Positions 34,901 through 45,955 of a stretch of 64,000 bases of DNA are shown here, in pieces. Made by a program: the position numbers and the translations under genes. The stretch's first letter is position 1. Every line of letters starts with the position of its first letter. The notes under the pieces are model-generated. The model made no database searches. It saw only the letters and a program-made list of their open reading frames with translations, and was not told the DNA's origin. The DNA is from Sphagnum compactum (taxonomy: Eukaryota > Bryophyta > Sphagnopsida > Sphagnales), in assembly GCA_965153455.1 (NCBI GenBank), contig OZ234493.1:1054001-1118000 (forward strand), given 5' to 3'.

Positions 34901-36824
34901 TGCCATCATTTGAAGTGAAAGGATGAGTTGTAAAGGGAGTAAAGGGTCTGTGGTTGATGGAAGTCTAATTGTATATAGTTGGTGCAATTGTAGGCCTGAT
35001 TCTTGCAGGTTCTGCGGATTTCAAGACAGAATTAAGCCAGTCAGATATGTTCGACCCTCGGTTGCAAACCAAGGTTTTGAATGTTGTGGATGTTTCATAT
35101 GGGGGTGAAAACGGGTTCAATCAGGCAATTGAGTTATCTGCTGAGATTCTTGCCAATGTGAAATTCATCCAAGAAAAGCGACTGATAGGGAAGTACTTCG
35201 AGGAAATCAGCCAGGACACCGGAAAATATGTCTTCGGAATTGAGGATACTTTGAAGGGGCTTGAGATGGGTGCTGTTGAGACATTGATTGTCTGGGAGAA
35301 TCTGGAGGTGAACCGTTATGTGCTGAAAAATGCAGTTTCAGGAGAGATTGTAATCAAGCATCTCAACAAGGAGCAAGAGGCTGACCAATCCAAGTGAGTT
35401 TACTCCTCTTGCGTCAATTCTGATTCCTGTTATCGATCCATGTTGTACCTTGGTAAATTGAAGTGGTCAAATTCAACTTCAGTGTGTTCCTTTTTGCAAG
35501 TTTAGGTGCCAGTACATTTTTTCTGTTTAGAGTGCAATGCTGTGTCCCTATGGAACTAGACTTTGGGGTATTTGTCATCAAAATTCTATGCCTGGTATCC
35601 ACCACATCCTGCCAAAATATGATACAGATCTGAAAGACTTTCTGCTAACAGTGGTCTTTAATGACTTGGCTGAGGATTTTAGACAGTAAAGTGAATCAAT
35701 CAGAAAACTTGCAAATCAGTTGATGAGGAAAATTGAAAAGAAATTGACTGAAAGATACCAATATATGTAATCAAATGGCTGATGGTAGTGGACAGGTGCA
35801 TTGGAAGAGTGGAGCTTAATCTTCTCAAACACTTTTGGGTCTAGAAATTTATGATGAGTGATGATAACCTACAATATTCGGGTGTGAACAGTTTCCGGGA
35901 AGCAGAAACACAAGCAGAATTGGAGGTCCAGGAGAAGCTCTCCCTTCTGGAGTGGTTTGCAAATGAATACAAGCGCTTTGGATGCACCCTTGAGTTTGTG
36001 ACCAACAAATCACAGGTACTTATTGATACACTGCTTATAGATATTTTTGTTTCTATGTAGCATAAAGTAGTTGCACTGTGCTGTGACATCAAGTGGAAAC
36101 TTCTTTACAGTTTCAGAGGACCAGTACTAGTTTACTGAGGTTTCTGGGGTTATGCTAATTGGCAGCATTGACAAAGATTTAGAGTATTTAGCACTGTGCT
36201 GAAAATGTGTAGTGTTGTGGTTCTTTTATCCTTGAGAAAGGATGAATTCAATAGAGGTCTAGGAAGATTTCTGCACAGCAGTATGGTTGAGGTGGGCTTA
36301 GTGTTTTTGGTTGCTGACTGATGACTGGCAGGATGACTGTCATGATGGCTGAGTCATCCCTGTTGCTTCTGGAAATACAACAGAATCTCTGAATGAGCAG
36401 AATATTTTATGTATATCACACCCACTATCAGTAGTAATATCAGCTAGAGTCAGTGCCATTCATGATGGATGTGATGGTTTGATAGTTTATGAGTTACTCA
36501 CAAGGCTGTGACCAATCATTCTAGCTGTGTTTGTTGTGGTGTTTCCTTAATGGATATGCCTTTTTCTTGGATACCTTTGAGGTCTTTGGTAGAGTTTATC
36601 TCTGCACTTGTACTTACTTTTTTCCCTTGTCATTGTACCCGCTTTTTTCCTTGTCATGGTCCTAGCTCATGTGGATTCATCTTGTGTGGAATGCTGGGAA
36701 ACAGGAAGGATCACAGTTCTGCCGGGGCTTTGGGGGTATTGGTGGAATCTTACGTTATCAGCTTGACATGCGCACTTTTGATGAGCTTTCAGATGATGAC
36801 GGTGTTTATGAGGATGACTTCTAA
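31971..36824 (+). CDS. ERF1 (SUP45 family): Eukaryotic peptide chain release factor subunit 1 (eRF1), six exons
   Basis: Exons 31971-32092, 33530-33731, 34256-34601, 34994-35393, 35892-36015 and 36705-36824 join to 437 residues with GT-AG introns and no stop, the standard eRF1 length. The protein recognises stop codons in the ribosomal A site and, with eRF3, triggers peptide release in the cytosol. Domain 1 has GTS at 30-32, the decoding motif at 60-63 and YLCDNKF at 124-130. Domain 2 has the peptidyl-tRNA hydrolysis motif GGQ at 182-184 within [18 protein letters not shown]. The C-terminal eRF3-binding domain ends [24 protein letters not shown]. Unusually, the decoding motif is N-I-K-N (33585-33596) where nearly all standard-code eukaryotes have N-I-K-S; the codon is AAC, one transition from AGC. 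All other catalytic and recognition motifs are intact, so it is probably functional. Confidence 0.96.
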
Positions 36825-38020
36825 GTCACAGAGGTTGGGCCTCTCAGAGCCCTTAGTCAAAATTGACACTGAACCTAAGAAGATTCTTGAGGGATTTTCC
36901 TACCTTCAAGGGCAATAGAGTAGGAAGCCAATGTCTTCAGGTAGCAAATAGGAGTATCTTCTTAATGTCTTAGTAGTAACTTCAGGTTTCTAAGGTTTTT
37001 TAGCCACTTGAGGGAAACAGATGCATGGTTTGTCCTGGTGCTGTAATTCATGTTTTAAGAAAGAGTATTTCTGGATGAGGGGAGCTGCCCTCCTTTCTGT
37101 CTGCTGTCAATTGGTTCTGTTGAAATGCTGTGGATGCAGTTCACAGTAGTCTCTTTTATTCTGAAAACGCTCTCAGATAACACCTAGCATAGCTCAGAGG
37201 AGCATAATTTTGGGATTTTGTGATTTGTTTCTGCAAGGGCAACATTATGAAACAGCCCTGGTCCAGATTTCCTCTTTCCTGACACTATGGACTGAGAGAG
37301 AGTTTTGGGAAATGGATTTCAATTGTTGCTTTGTCAAGAAGTCTGCAACCTTGTTTTGTGAAACCCAGGAACCATTCCTGATATCATGCAAGTGACCTGA
37401 GCTCCATTGAAAGCTCCGCTGAAAATAGTGGAACAGGGTGACATTTCACTGCACAGCCATGATCAAGAAGTTCACCATTAGTTACATTTACAAATCAAGT
37501 ATCTTTGTGGCACAATCATGATCAAGAAGGTATCAATTTTTGATAATGTTGATGACTTGGTTAAGATTGAAGTCATGAAATTGGATGGCAGATTTAATGC
37601 CGTGAAGTACTTTGTGAGCACAAGATTATGCATTACTTCCTTCATAAGGATCCAATGACATTCCATCATCACATTTTTGGTATCCATATCCACAACCTCA
37701 TCTGCACCAAATCTGGCAGACCCTTTTCCCAGATCATCATAAAGCATTGTTATTTTTGGTAGTTGGTGCAAATCTGTAGCCATCACCTATCCAATAAGAG
37801 TACTTCTCAGAAGGGGGCTCAATGCATAAATTATTGTCAAGCTCCAGATGAACAGGGGTTGGCATTGTTGGCTGCATATGCATGTTGCATGTAGCAACTT
37901 TGAAGTTTTTGCATGCTCATCTGAACTGCCAATGTTTCTTTATAGCTGTGCATTCGAGTGGGACCTTTGCAGCGAAAAAATGTCAAGATACTTCTTCCAA
38001 CTAAGGGTACATTTCTATGC
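36825..38020. other. eRF1 3' flank and gene-free DNA
   Basis: The first few hundred bases are likely 3' UTR. The open frames at 37210-37395 (+) and 37478-37786 (-) show no known domain and no supporting splice structure. Confidence 0.4.
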
Positions 38021-38023
38021 CTT

Positions 38024-38222
38024 GGGTGAACCAGCAGCCACATTGGTACCATGGTCAAAATCCCAAAATCCATTTAAATTATTTTTAAATGTTACAAACA
38101 TACATTATTTAGGCTAAATCAGGGTCTCCGAGTTCAAATCTAACACTTTCTGGGCTTAATATGGCCAATACGAGGCCTCACTCAAAAAGGTAAAAGGTAC
38201 CAATGTGGCTGCTGGTTCACCC
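38024..38222. mobile_element. MITE, second copy of the eRF1-upstream family, single internal unit
   Basis: Perfect 27-bp TIRs (38024-38050 and 38196-38222) start GGGTGAACCAGCAGCCACAT. The interior, read on the minus strand, has one copy of the unit that is amplified about fourfold at 30961-31499, including GTTAGATTTGAACTC and GAGACCCTGATTTAG. The interior is non-coding. Target duplication is unclear. Confidence 0.75.
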
Positions 38223-38470
38223 TGGCCCCTTTAGAGTCCTCCTGCTCACCTCCTACCCAGCACCAATTAATTTGGTCAATTTGCTGCAAAAGGGCTTCTA
38301 TCTTCACCTCACTATTTCTCAACCTACTTTGAAAGAACCCACACCTGGCAGTTTAAATGCAACCTGGACTAAGTCAGAATAATTTTTGCACTTGTACAAC
38401 CGGCTTTTGAGGGAAATGTAACTGACATTTGTTGGTCTGGTGGGGAATCTCCAGATTTGGGGGTTGTTGG

Positions 38471-38513
38471 GGTTTAGGGTTTAGGGTGGGAGAGGGACCC
38501 TAAACCCTAAACC
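38471..38513. repeat. Head-to-head telomeric-repeat palindrome
   Basis: GGTTTAGGGTTTAGGGT (38471-38487) and ACCCTAAACCCTAAACC (38497-38513) are exact inverted arms around a 9-bp GGGAGAGGG spacer. TTTAGGG is the plant telomere repeat. The spacer-containing word GTGGGAGAGGGACCC recurs at about 38519. Confidence 0.85.
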
Positions 38514-39427
38514 GAGGGGTGGGAGAGGGACCCGCCAGATGAGTGAAAAATCCACTAGAATAGTGGGCCAGTAGTGTCTCAACATTTTACATAATAACCC
38601 CAAATATTTGAGTTGGAGGTAGTACAAAGAATGGGTGAGTGAGAGATGATGGAAACGTAGCCTAACGCAGGTCTTCAAAGCTCCTCCAATACTCAAATCA
38701 TTTCATAACTACACCTCCACTCAAGTTCTAGTCTGGTCATCCTTGTAGCTCCTCAATGCAGCCCATGCTCTTGCTGATGATTCCAGAGTCTTGTTCAGCC
38801 TTGCAAACCTCAAGCTTGTTGCCTTGCTCATATCCATTCCCTTTCAGCGACTGACACATCTGTCTACTTGATCAACCTCTATCACAAGTGGAATTTGCAA
38901 TGGAATATTTGCTTTACAGCCACAGTTTTCTTTCTTTAGGTTGCAGGTTTTGTAAACTGCGACCACAATAAATGACCATTGTGAGAACTGTGCCTTGAGC
39001 ACGGTCAAAATGAATGCTGCTAAAGAAAAGTCAGACGAGATTTCAAACAAAGTTGGCATACAAAATGAGCAGTTGTACATATTTATAATTTGAGGTTGGT
39101 ATAGAAATGGAATGCAAATATATATAAATATTGCGCACTTTGGGTCAAGTGCGGCCAAGCTCTTTACTCAGAAAGAATGTTGCAAGAGTAATCTGCAGCT
39201 GCTAAATTGTACACGAAATGCACAAGTATACCAAATGCATGTTAATGACCACAGGCATGCATCCCTGCATCTTACTACCAGCTAGATTATTTTCCTCATT
39301 GAACTCTGATCGACGATTGAGCAACTTCCTGCTGGCCATTGAGTGCAACAACATGATCCTCGTCGGCAGCAAGCAAGCAATTAACAGTTGTTCCAGGCCA
39401 GAACGTTGTCGTTCACGACATTGTTAT
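38514..39427. other. Gene-free stretch
   Basis: No gene is supported. A minus-strand frame at 38844-39158 has hydrophobic segments but no domain and no start context. Confidence 0.35.
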
Positions 39428-40013
39428 TTACGTCGTATTACGTGTAACAAGGGTGCCTTCGTCCTGCGAGAAGTTAGCATAAATTAAGAAGGGTGATCCA
39501 AATAGGCCAAATCCTTCGGGCGTGCACGTCGCAATGTAGTTGGCTCCATGCACCAAGTTCCCGTTGTCCTTGCTTATATGGGGATTAAGATCTACACTTG
39601 TAGCCTAGAAAACTCTGGCATCGTTTGAGCAGCTGGCTGATAAGATGCTTCCCGAGACTGAGAATGGTGCTTGGCCAGATGCTGTGAATCCACCACACTG
39701 GTAATGCCCACATCATACACATCCACAAATTAGTCATCTGTATCGATTTCGTCATGCGGAAAGTGGAGCGTTACTACATGCACCATGAATCAGACGATAC
39801 GGAGACGAAAATGCATATTTGGGGCATACTCATTCCAGCAACACAGAGTCTATGGCTACATACTGGAACTAGACTTCCATCAGTCCAACAACAAGAAGTA
39901 TGGAGGGTATCTTTCAATTTCCAACTGTTGTTTCTGCCACTCACCGATGCTTCAGCTCCGTTGAGTAATGCCGACATACAGAGAAGCCCACCTGCCAAAG
40001 CTAGAAGCGCCAT
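39428..40013 (-). CDS. Possible small secreted protein, two exons (weak)
   Basis: The minus-strand ATG at 40013 opens a 23-codon exon (39945-40013) encoding a hydrophobic signal-peptide-like MALLALAGGLLCMSALLNGA, ending at a strong GTGAGT donor. A plausible acceptor TTTTCTAG leads in phase into 39428-39604, ending TAA, for about 81 residues in all. The second exon contains NGNLVHGANYIATCTPEGFG and is not recognised as any family. Just past the stop another frame reads NNVVNDNVLAWNNC, so the 3' structure may differ or the gene may be broken. The start lies only about 9 bp from the gypsy LTR edge, so the element may have inserted in its promoter. Splice sites and signal peptide are the only support. 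Confidence 0.28.
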
Positions 40014-40021
40014 CTTCTGGA

Positions 40022-40633
40022 CACATTTGCATAACAAGAATTCCAGACCAGCAATTATTTAATGTCAGTCCCTACCACACAGATTGGTGTCCAAAAGCTA
40101 AGCAACACAACAAATCAGAACATAACAAGCATACTTCAGATAATCCGTGCTCAGATCAGATTGCTTTTAATAGATTCTTTTTCCTGAGCTATTGTGGTTT
40201 TCTGAATGGCATCTCTATTCAACAGTTTACAACCCACACCCTCAGATTACATTATTCATCCCTAACACTCAGAAGAGATTGTGCACCTCACAATGTGTCT
40301 CTGCTGATCCCCATATTCCAGAAGTTTTGACAAGCAGAAACAATTCCCTTAATAACCCAGTGAGCTATTTCCCCAATGGTCCTGCAAGATTTGCCCCAAC
40401 ATTCATCATTGATGTCCACAAAAGAATAGAATTATGCTCAGAGCACCTATACAAATGGGTACTCCTTCCACCACCAAACATTTCTCAGCAGTCCAATGAA
40501 ATCACTGAATTTCCTCAAGTGTACTGAACTTGGGAAGGAAAATGCCATCTTGAACTAGCTCTACAGATCCCCTTGTGATCCTCATATCCAGTTAAATCCT
40601 TAATTTTATGCATCTAATCATTCTACTTCTACA
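40022..40633 (-). repeat. 3' LTR of the gypsy element
   Basis: Aligns with 48186-48755 through many shared blocks, such as TTTGCATAACAAGAATTC, TTGTGCACCTCACAATGTGT and ATGCATCTAATCATTCTACT. The terminal TTCTACA at 40627-40633 is the TG...CA end read on the other strand. The ~30 bp outer edge is missing. Just inside, a CTACACTCTACATTCTACACTC-like run is locally duplicated. Confidence 0.8.
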
Positions 40634-40739
40634 CTCTACATTCTACACTCTATTTCTACACTCTCATTCTTACACCTAAACCTTTGTAACTGAGTGTCCC
40701 AAGAGTTGGAATGTTATGTTCATGAGGTCATGACAATGA

Positions 40740-41240
40740 TTCCATGCTTTAGTGTTTTGTTCATTCACTCTACCATGCCATTACATCATGGCCATTGAGG
40801 TGTTGTGCATTGGTGAACCCATACACCTTGCATACATTATCAAACTCAGCCGCTCATTCTCCACCATTTTTTTTTAGTACATAATTGGGTACACCATGAC
40901 GACATATGATTTCATTCTCGAAATTTTGCCGCAATAGTAGCTATGAGATTAGGGATTGTTCTAGCCTTGCACCACTTGGAATAATGGTCCATTGCCACAG
41001 GAATGTATTTGTTGCCAACATCTATCTCTAGAAATGGTCTAACAGTAAGTGCCACCTTGAAAAAAAATCATTTACTATTATATTTTTAAAATCTTTAGCA
41101 TTAGAAAGAATGCTACATGTACGCTTGATCAATTAACATTCTTTGTAGCTCCTCACACTAGCACACACTTGTTTGATTCAATTGTGCCAAAGTACCTCTT
41201 GCAAAGTTTAGTTAATGTTCTCTATCCTCCAAAGTGCCCC
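40740..41240 (-). pseudogene. Gypsy integrase remnant
   Basis: Minus-strand frames read RPFLEIDVGNKYIPVAMDHY followed by SKWCKARTIPNLIA, then after a shift ICRHGVPNYV (about 40860-41050). This is the integrase core block G-N-K-Y-I-L-V-x-x-D-H-x-T-K-W...CRHGVP. Weaker traces upstream toward 41240 may be the zinc-binding head. Stops and frame changes make it non-functional. Confidence 0.75.
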
Positions 41241-41987
41241 AACTCTTGATGTAATTCCTCAATAATGCATTTACACTCATTCAATTTTGGTACCAAAAAC
41301 CCTTTGTAGAACAATTGATCTCCATTCCAAAAATAATTTAGCAGCATTTTCTTAATCCTTCATTGGCCTTGTTAAGAACAGCCAGAAGATATTTGTGCTC
41401 CATTTAACACCCCAAGACATGCTTCATCATTCTAAATGTCCAAATTACTTGAGCAATCTTGATCTAAAACCATTTCTAACCCAAACTCCTCCTCATTGGT
41501 GCTCTCTTGACCTACATCTCCTGTGCTACTACTACCAATTCCCAATGTACAGTAGGATTTGCTAGGTCTTGTTTTTTCTTTTCACTCAATGTCTTCAGCT
41601 TTTTCCTTTTTGATGTTTCAGGAACCACAAGTTCCTCCCTTCTTGGTTGCTGTTCCTCAACTTCCACATATGTTTTGTCATCAACTATCTTAATCAGATA
41701 TAGTTGTGCCACATCAACACCCTACAACCCATGTCTGATGTTCCTCCTTCCAATCCAAGTTTATCCCCAACTTTCTCAATAGATGCACATCTTGGATCTT
41801 TGCAAAAAATCTTCATCTTCCTCAGCAAGACCTACTGGATTGTGGTTAAGCTCATCCATATTAATTTCACATGTTTTGGGCCAAGGCAGTGCATGATCTT
41901 AAAATCAAAGTCTTGCAACAGATCAGTCCATCATCCCTGCCTTCCATACACATCTAAATAATCACCAACCACTTTAATGGTTCGTGA

Positions 41988-43000
41988 TCAATGTGAAGAG
42001 AAAAATGATTTCAATGCAAATATTGTCTGAAATACATTACGCCCCAAATTAGAGCATAACAATTTGCCTTCCATTGGATGGAAACATTTTTGCACTAGGG
42101 ACATACCCTTGCTAGCATATGTTATGACATGTTCTTGATGACCATCCATCTGGGACAAAATTGCACCAACACCCCTAAAAGACCAATCAACATCCAAAAT
42201 GAAAACCTTAGAAATCAGGCCTATATAGTATGGGTGTTGTAATTAAAGCTTTCTTACAAGTGAAAAGCACTTTGATAGATGGGAGTCCACATGATTCAAT
42301 ATCCCGCTTGGTTAGTTCAAACAATGGGGCCACACCCTTTAACATAGTTACAATAATATTCAGTAAGACCAAGGAAAGCATGAATGTTCGTAATAGATAG
42401 GCATTAGAAAATTAGAGACTACCCTAACCTTTTGAGGGTTAGGCATCATCCTTGTTTTACTAACCACATGACCCAAAGACCTAATGTCTCTTGCAGTAAA
42501 CACACATCTATTAAGGAACTAAGTTTGAGATTTATGTCCCTTAGGCATGTTAAGACCAATTCTATATGCTTCAAGCGTTGTTACCAAGATATGCTATGGA
42601 TGTTCAGATCATCTTCGAATATTTTCAAGAACTCCTACATCTAGCCTTGAAAGACTTATGTCATGTTACGCGTAAATGTGCTTGTCATGTTTTTCAATCC
42701 AAAAGGTATAATGGTCCAATAAAACAATTCTGGACTTGGCAATCACTATCATTTTCTTCATGTCTTTTGGTGCCATCTTTATCTACTAGAAGTCGCTTTG
42801 CAAGCCTATAGTAGAAATCCTTTTGAACTTCCAAATTGGTTCAAAATGTCATCCACTAGCAACATTGGAAAGGCATCCCTTTTGGTTTACAAAAGATTAA
42901 AGGTCTATAATCATCACAAAATGTTTGATTCCATCCTTTTTGACAAGAAGTGTTACATCACATGTAAGGTTGTCATATCGTATGGGTGTCTATCACGATG
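41988..43000 (-). pseudogene. Gypsy RNase H and reverse-transcriptase remnant
   Basis: 41988-42197 keeps an RNase H block: DVDWSFRGVGAILSQMDGHQ followed by VITYASKGM. Upstream in element sense, 42420-42720 gives IPFGLKNMTSTFTR, FEDDLNIHSISW and LRDINLKL, matching the RT pattern MPFGL-x-NAPATFQR...VDDL-x-VHS. About 42780-42990 gives VTLLVKKDG and DAFPMLLVDDILNQFGSSKG. The catalytic YVDD-type box has become FEDD. Many stops interrupt it. Confidence 0.82.
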
Positions 43001-43014
43001 CAATGTGGATGCAA

Positions 43015-43570
43015 ACATAGCCCCACGTCATGTCATAATAAGGTCAACCTAGGGTCAGCCCAAGTCAAAATGACATCGGGCTGCCTTAAATATAGTTAAG
43101 GACATTTGAAAATCGCATGATTCAATCACCCTAAACCCTATGGCAACCAAAACAACTTTTGGTTGCCATAGTCTTGTGGTGACTGAAAGTTTTTTGGCTA
43201 ATGGCTAAAAAACAATTCGGGCGTTGACCAAATTTTTTGCACATTGACCAACATTTTTTAGCAACAATTAAAAATTTTAATTTACAAGATCAAAAGTGGA
43301 AATTAAACCATGGTCCATTGGATGGTTGACATTTTTTGGGCAAAAATCAAAAAAAATTCGAACATTATCCAAAAATTTGATCATCAGATTTTCAATTGCC
43401 CAATTTGGCAATCAAATTTTTTTGGGTTGCAAATTTTTTTTTTCCATTTGCTAGATCAATGGCCACTGTCTATTGGACAACTAAAATTTTTTAGGCAACT
43501 CCAAATTTTGTTTCAAGCAGACCAAAAATAATTTAGTCACCAAAAGAAATGGTTGATTTCCACCACATGG
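43015..43570. mobile_element. Secondary insertion splitting the gypsy RT
   Basis: The RT frame reads up to a YEYAC-type block at about 43640 and resumes at VTLLVKKDG near 42980. In intact relatives these lie a few residues apart, yet about 0.6 kb separates them here. The inserted stretch has no coding content and contains a perfect hairpin: CTATGGCAACCAAAA (43138-43152), CAAC, and its exact complement (43157-43171). Exact edges and target duplication were not resolved. Confidence 0.55.
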
Positions 43571-43639
43571 GTTAACATGACATGAACGCAATTTCTATGC
43601 ATCAAGTTGTTTTTGACAACCTCAATCACATGCATACTC

Positions 43640-43870
43640 ATACATAATAGGTCTCATCGTGCCCATAGAAATCAAAGCTTGAATTTGTTTATTCACTTTA
43701 AACTCCTTCTAATATGATAGTCTATTAGGTGTTGTGTGACACAACATAAACCCTTGGGTATTGATGAAATGTTCCTCCACCATGCAGCAACCAAACTTAC
43801 CTTTATTCCATGCAAAGACATCAACAAATTTCCCTAGCAATTGCCATAGCACTTCAATTTGTTGTGGGTT
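43640..43870 (-). pseudogene. Gypsy RT N-terminal part
   Basis: The minus strand reads LLGKFVDVFAWNKGKFGCC, then EEHFINTQGF, then VNKQIQALISMG. This is the conserved plant gypsy stretch L-x-x-Y-x-DVFAW-x-x-x-x...VNRQIQALLDLG just before RT motif 1. One stop lies in the R-L-S-Y-x-E region. Confidence 0.78.
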
Positions 43871-44516
43871 TAAAATTGTGTCAATTTTAATCTTACCCTT
43901 GATACCCTTTCATCATCTTGTAGCTTCCTACTCCATATGGGTCTATTGCTTGATTTTTTCGACTTGAAACAATGCTAACATGTTTGAATTTCCAGTAGTC
44001 ATGACACCCCATTCATTTTCAAAACCTACCCATTTCAACCAATCAACATATTCATCATCTAACAAGTCCTCCATCACATTCTCCACTTGTTCCTCCAAAA
44101 TTAGAACCATCATTTGCATTGGTGTTTCTTCTTTGATCAAACCTTCTAACCCATGATCTTTCAACTCCAATTTTTGCTCTAGTTCCTTTTGCACAATCAG
44201 CTTGAATCAATCATTACTTGCCTTTGGCATGTATTGTTCATCCTACTCCTCACTGGAATCAATTTCAAGTTCATCATAGGGTTGATAAAGATCTAACACC
44301 CATTTTCCCTTCAACAAGTTCACGTGGCTTCCTTCTTCAAAAAAAATTTAATTCTATAATGGTTCAAGTAGTTTTTGTTGCAATTCATCTTTCTAATTGC
44401 TTACTTTCCTTTTCAATACATGAATCATGTTCACCATGTTCAAAGGAAATCTCTACACATTAGTCCTTAGATCATGACAGATTTAAATCAAGTTAGGCTT
44501 CACATCAGCAACTACT

Positions 44517-44640
44517 CCATTTTTAATTAAGTAGTCAAGCCCCAAGAGTACATCATATCCATTTGTATCAACAACCATAAAGTCCATCTTGCATAAAACT
44601 TTGCCAACATGTACCAACACTTCAACAATTCTACCCATGG
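44517..44640 (-). pseudogene. Gypsy retropepsin fragment
   Basis: The minus strand reads MDFMVVDTNGYDVLLGLDYL followed by IKNG, matching the end of plant gypsy proteases (VVDTDGYD-x-LLGLDFL). The catalytic D-S/T-G block upstream was not recognised. Confidence 0.7.
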
Positions 44641-45148
44641 CTTGTGTCACTATGGTTGACACTATTTTATATTTTTATGATTTACAAACAAGATGCGTGA
44701 TCCCCAATTCTTGAACCATGTTTGTTACAATAACCAACATTGAGGCTCCAATCCTCCTTAATCCTTCAATGATATAATTATTCATTTACACTTGTAAATA
44801 CAAAGTTTTGTTCTTTGTCTTATTGATCAAAATCCTTCTTAAAGATGGTACTTAAGGTGAAATGGTAGCAACTTGGTTTCCCCATTACTCCTCTTTCTGG
44901 CTACCTTAACCAAACTCTCTAAATATTCCAATTCCCTTGGGATAGTCAAAATAGTCTTCATGGGACTCAATGAAATTTTTCCTTTTAGAAAGTGTGATAT
45001 GATTTTAGATCTTACAATAAAACCTCTTTCTAGTTCAATATTTGCTTCCTTCAAGCCTCCCATGAAATTTGCTACTCCCTGATTTTCATTGACCACCCCT
45101 ATAATGGCATTTTGAAGAACTCGATGTAATCTGACATGGGAAAACACA

Positions 45149-45391
45149 TCATTGTTCCTCACAAATGCAGTTCAATTGAACCAGGGTGGCTTTTTCATCA
45201 TCTACCAACACTTCTAAAAAGTTGGCTACAACTATTCCTATTTTAAAAATATTCTTCCAACACCGCTCCTTAGTATGCCCCATCCCATTACAAAATGAAC
45301 ACCTAGGACCATAATTCTCTATCTTATGAAGCCTTCCATATTTTTGGCATTTGGGCTTGGAGTTAACATATTTAGGACATTTTATGGCCAA
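45149..45391 (-). pseudogene. Gypsy gag zinc-knuckle fragment
   Basis: The frame contains CSFCNGMGHTKERCW (about 45257-45301), a CCHC nucleocapsid knuckle of form C-x2-C-x4-H-x4-C. It lies between the protease fragment and the 5' LTR, as expected for gag. Confidence 0.75.
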
Positions 45392-45799
45392 CTGGTCTGT
45401 TCCATTGCAAATTTGGAAACTTGGGTGTTGTTTGATCTTATAACTAGAGAGAATTATAATGAATTTGATTGCCTTTGGAAGAAATTCACTAGTGACTCAT
45501 TCAAAGCCTCATTTGTTTGTCCATAGACAATTTTACACCTTGTATTATTTCCTCTTATTCCTCCAAGTGACACATTCAAATGGAATTTCCTCAATTCTCT
45601 AAGCACTTTTTCAATTTCTCTAATTATAAAACAGAAGCCAAAAGAGATTCCATATTTGCATAATCCTAGACAACACATAGTTTTTGAATTTCAAATCTAG
45701 ATCAAAATCTCCATTTCTAATCCACATTATTTACTTTCCCCCTAATGAAAAATCAGTCCAAGTGATCATAATGGGCATACACCTATTGTTTGGATTCTT

Positions 45800-45955
45800 G
45801 TTTGACTACATCAAGCTTCACCTTGATGTCTTCAGGATTTATGGTGCCATATTTTTGTTCCTTTGGTCTTCATTTTTGACTACATCAAGCCTCACCTTGA
45901 TGTCTTTAGGATTTATGGTGCCATATTTTTGTTCTTTCGGTCTTCATTTTTAACC
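45800..45955. repeat. Tandem duplication of about 74 bp inside the gypsy gag region
   Basis: TTGACTACATCAAGC(T/C)TCACC followed by TTGATGTCTT(C/T)AGGATTTATGG and the rest of the unit occurs at about 45809 and 45883, near-identical. It postdates most of the element's decay. Confidence 0.8.

Noticed and set aside
37478-37786. 102-aa minus-strand frame downstream of eRF1
   Set aside because: No recognisable domain and no start or splice support.
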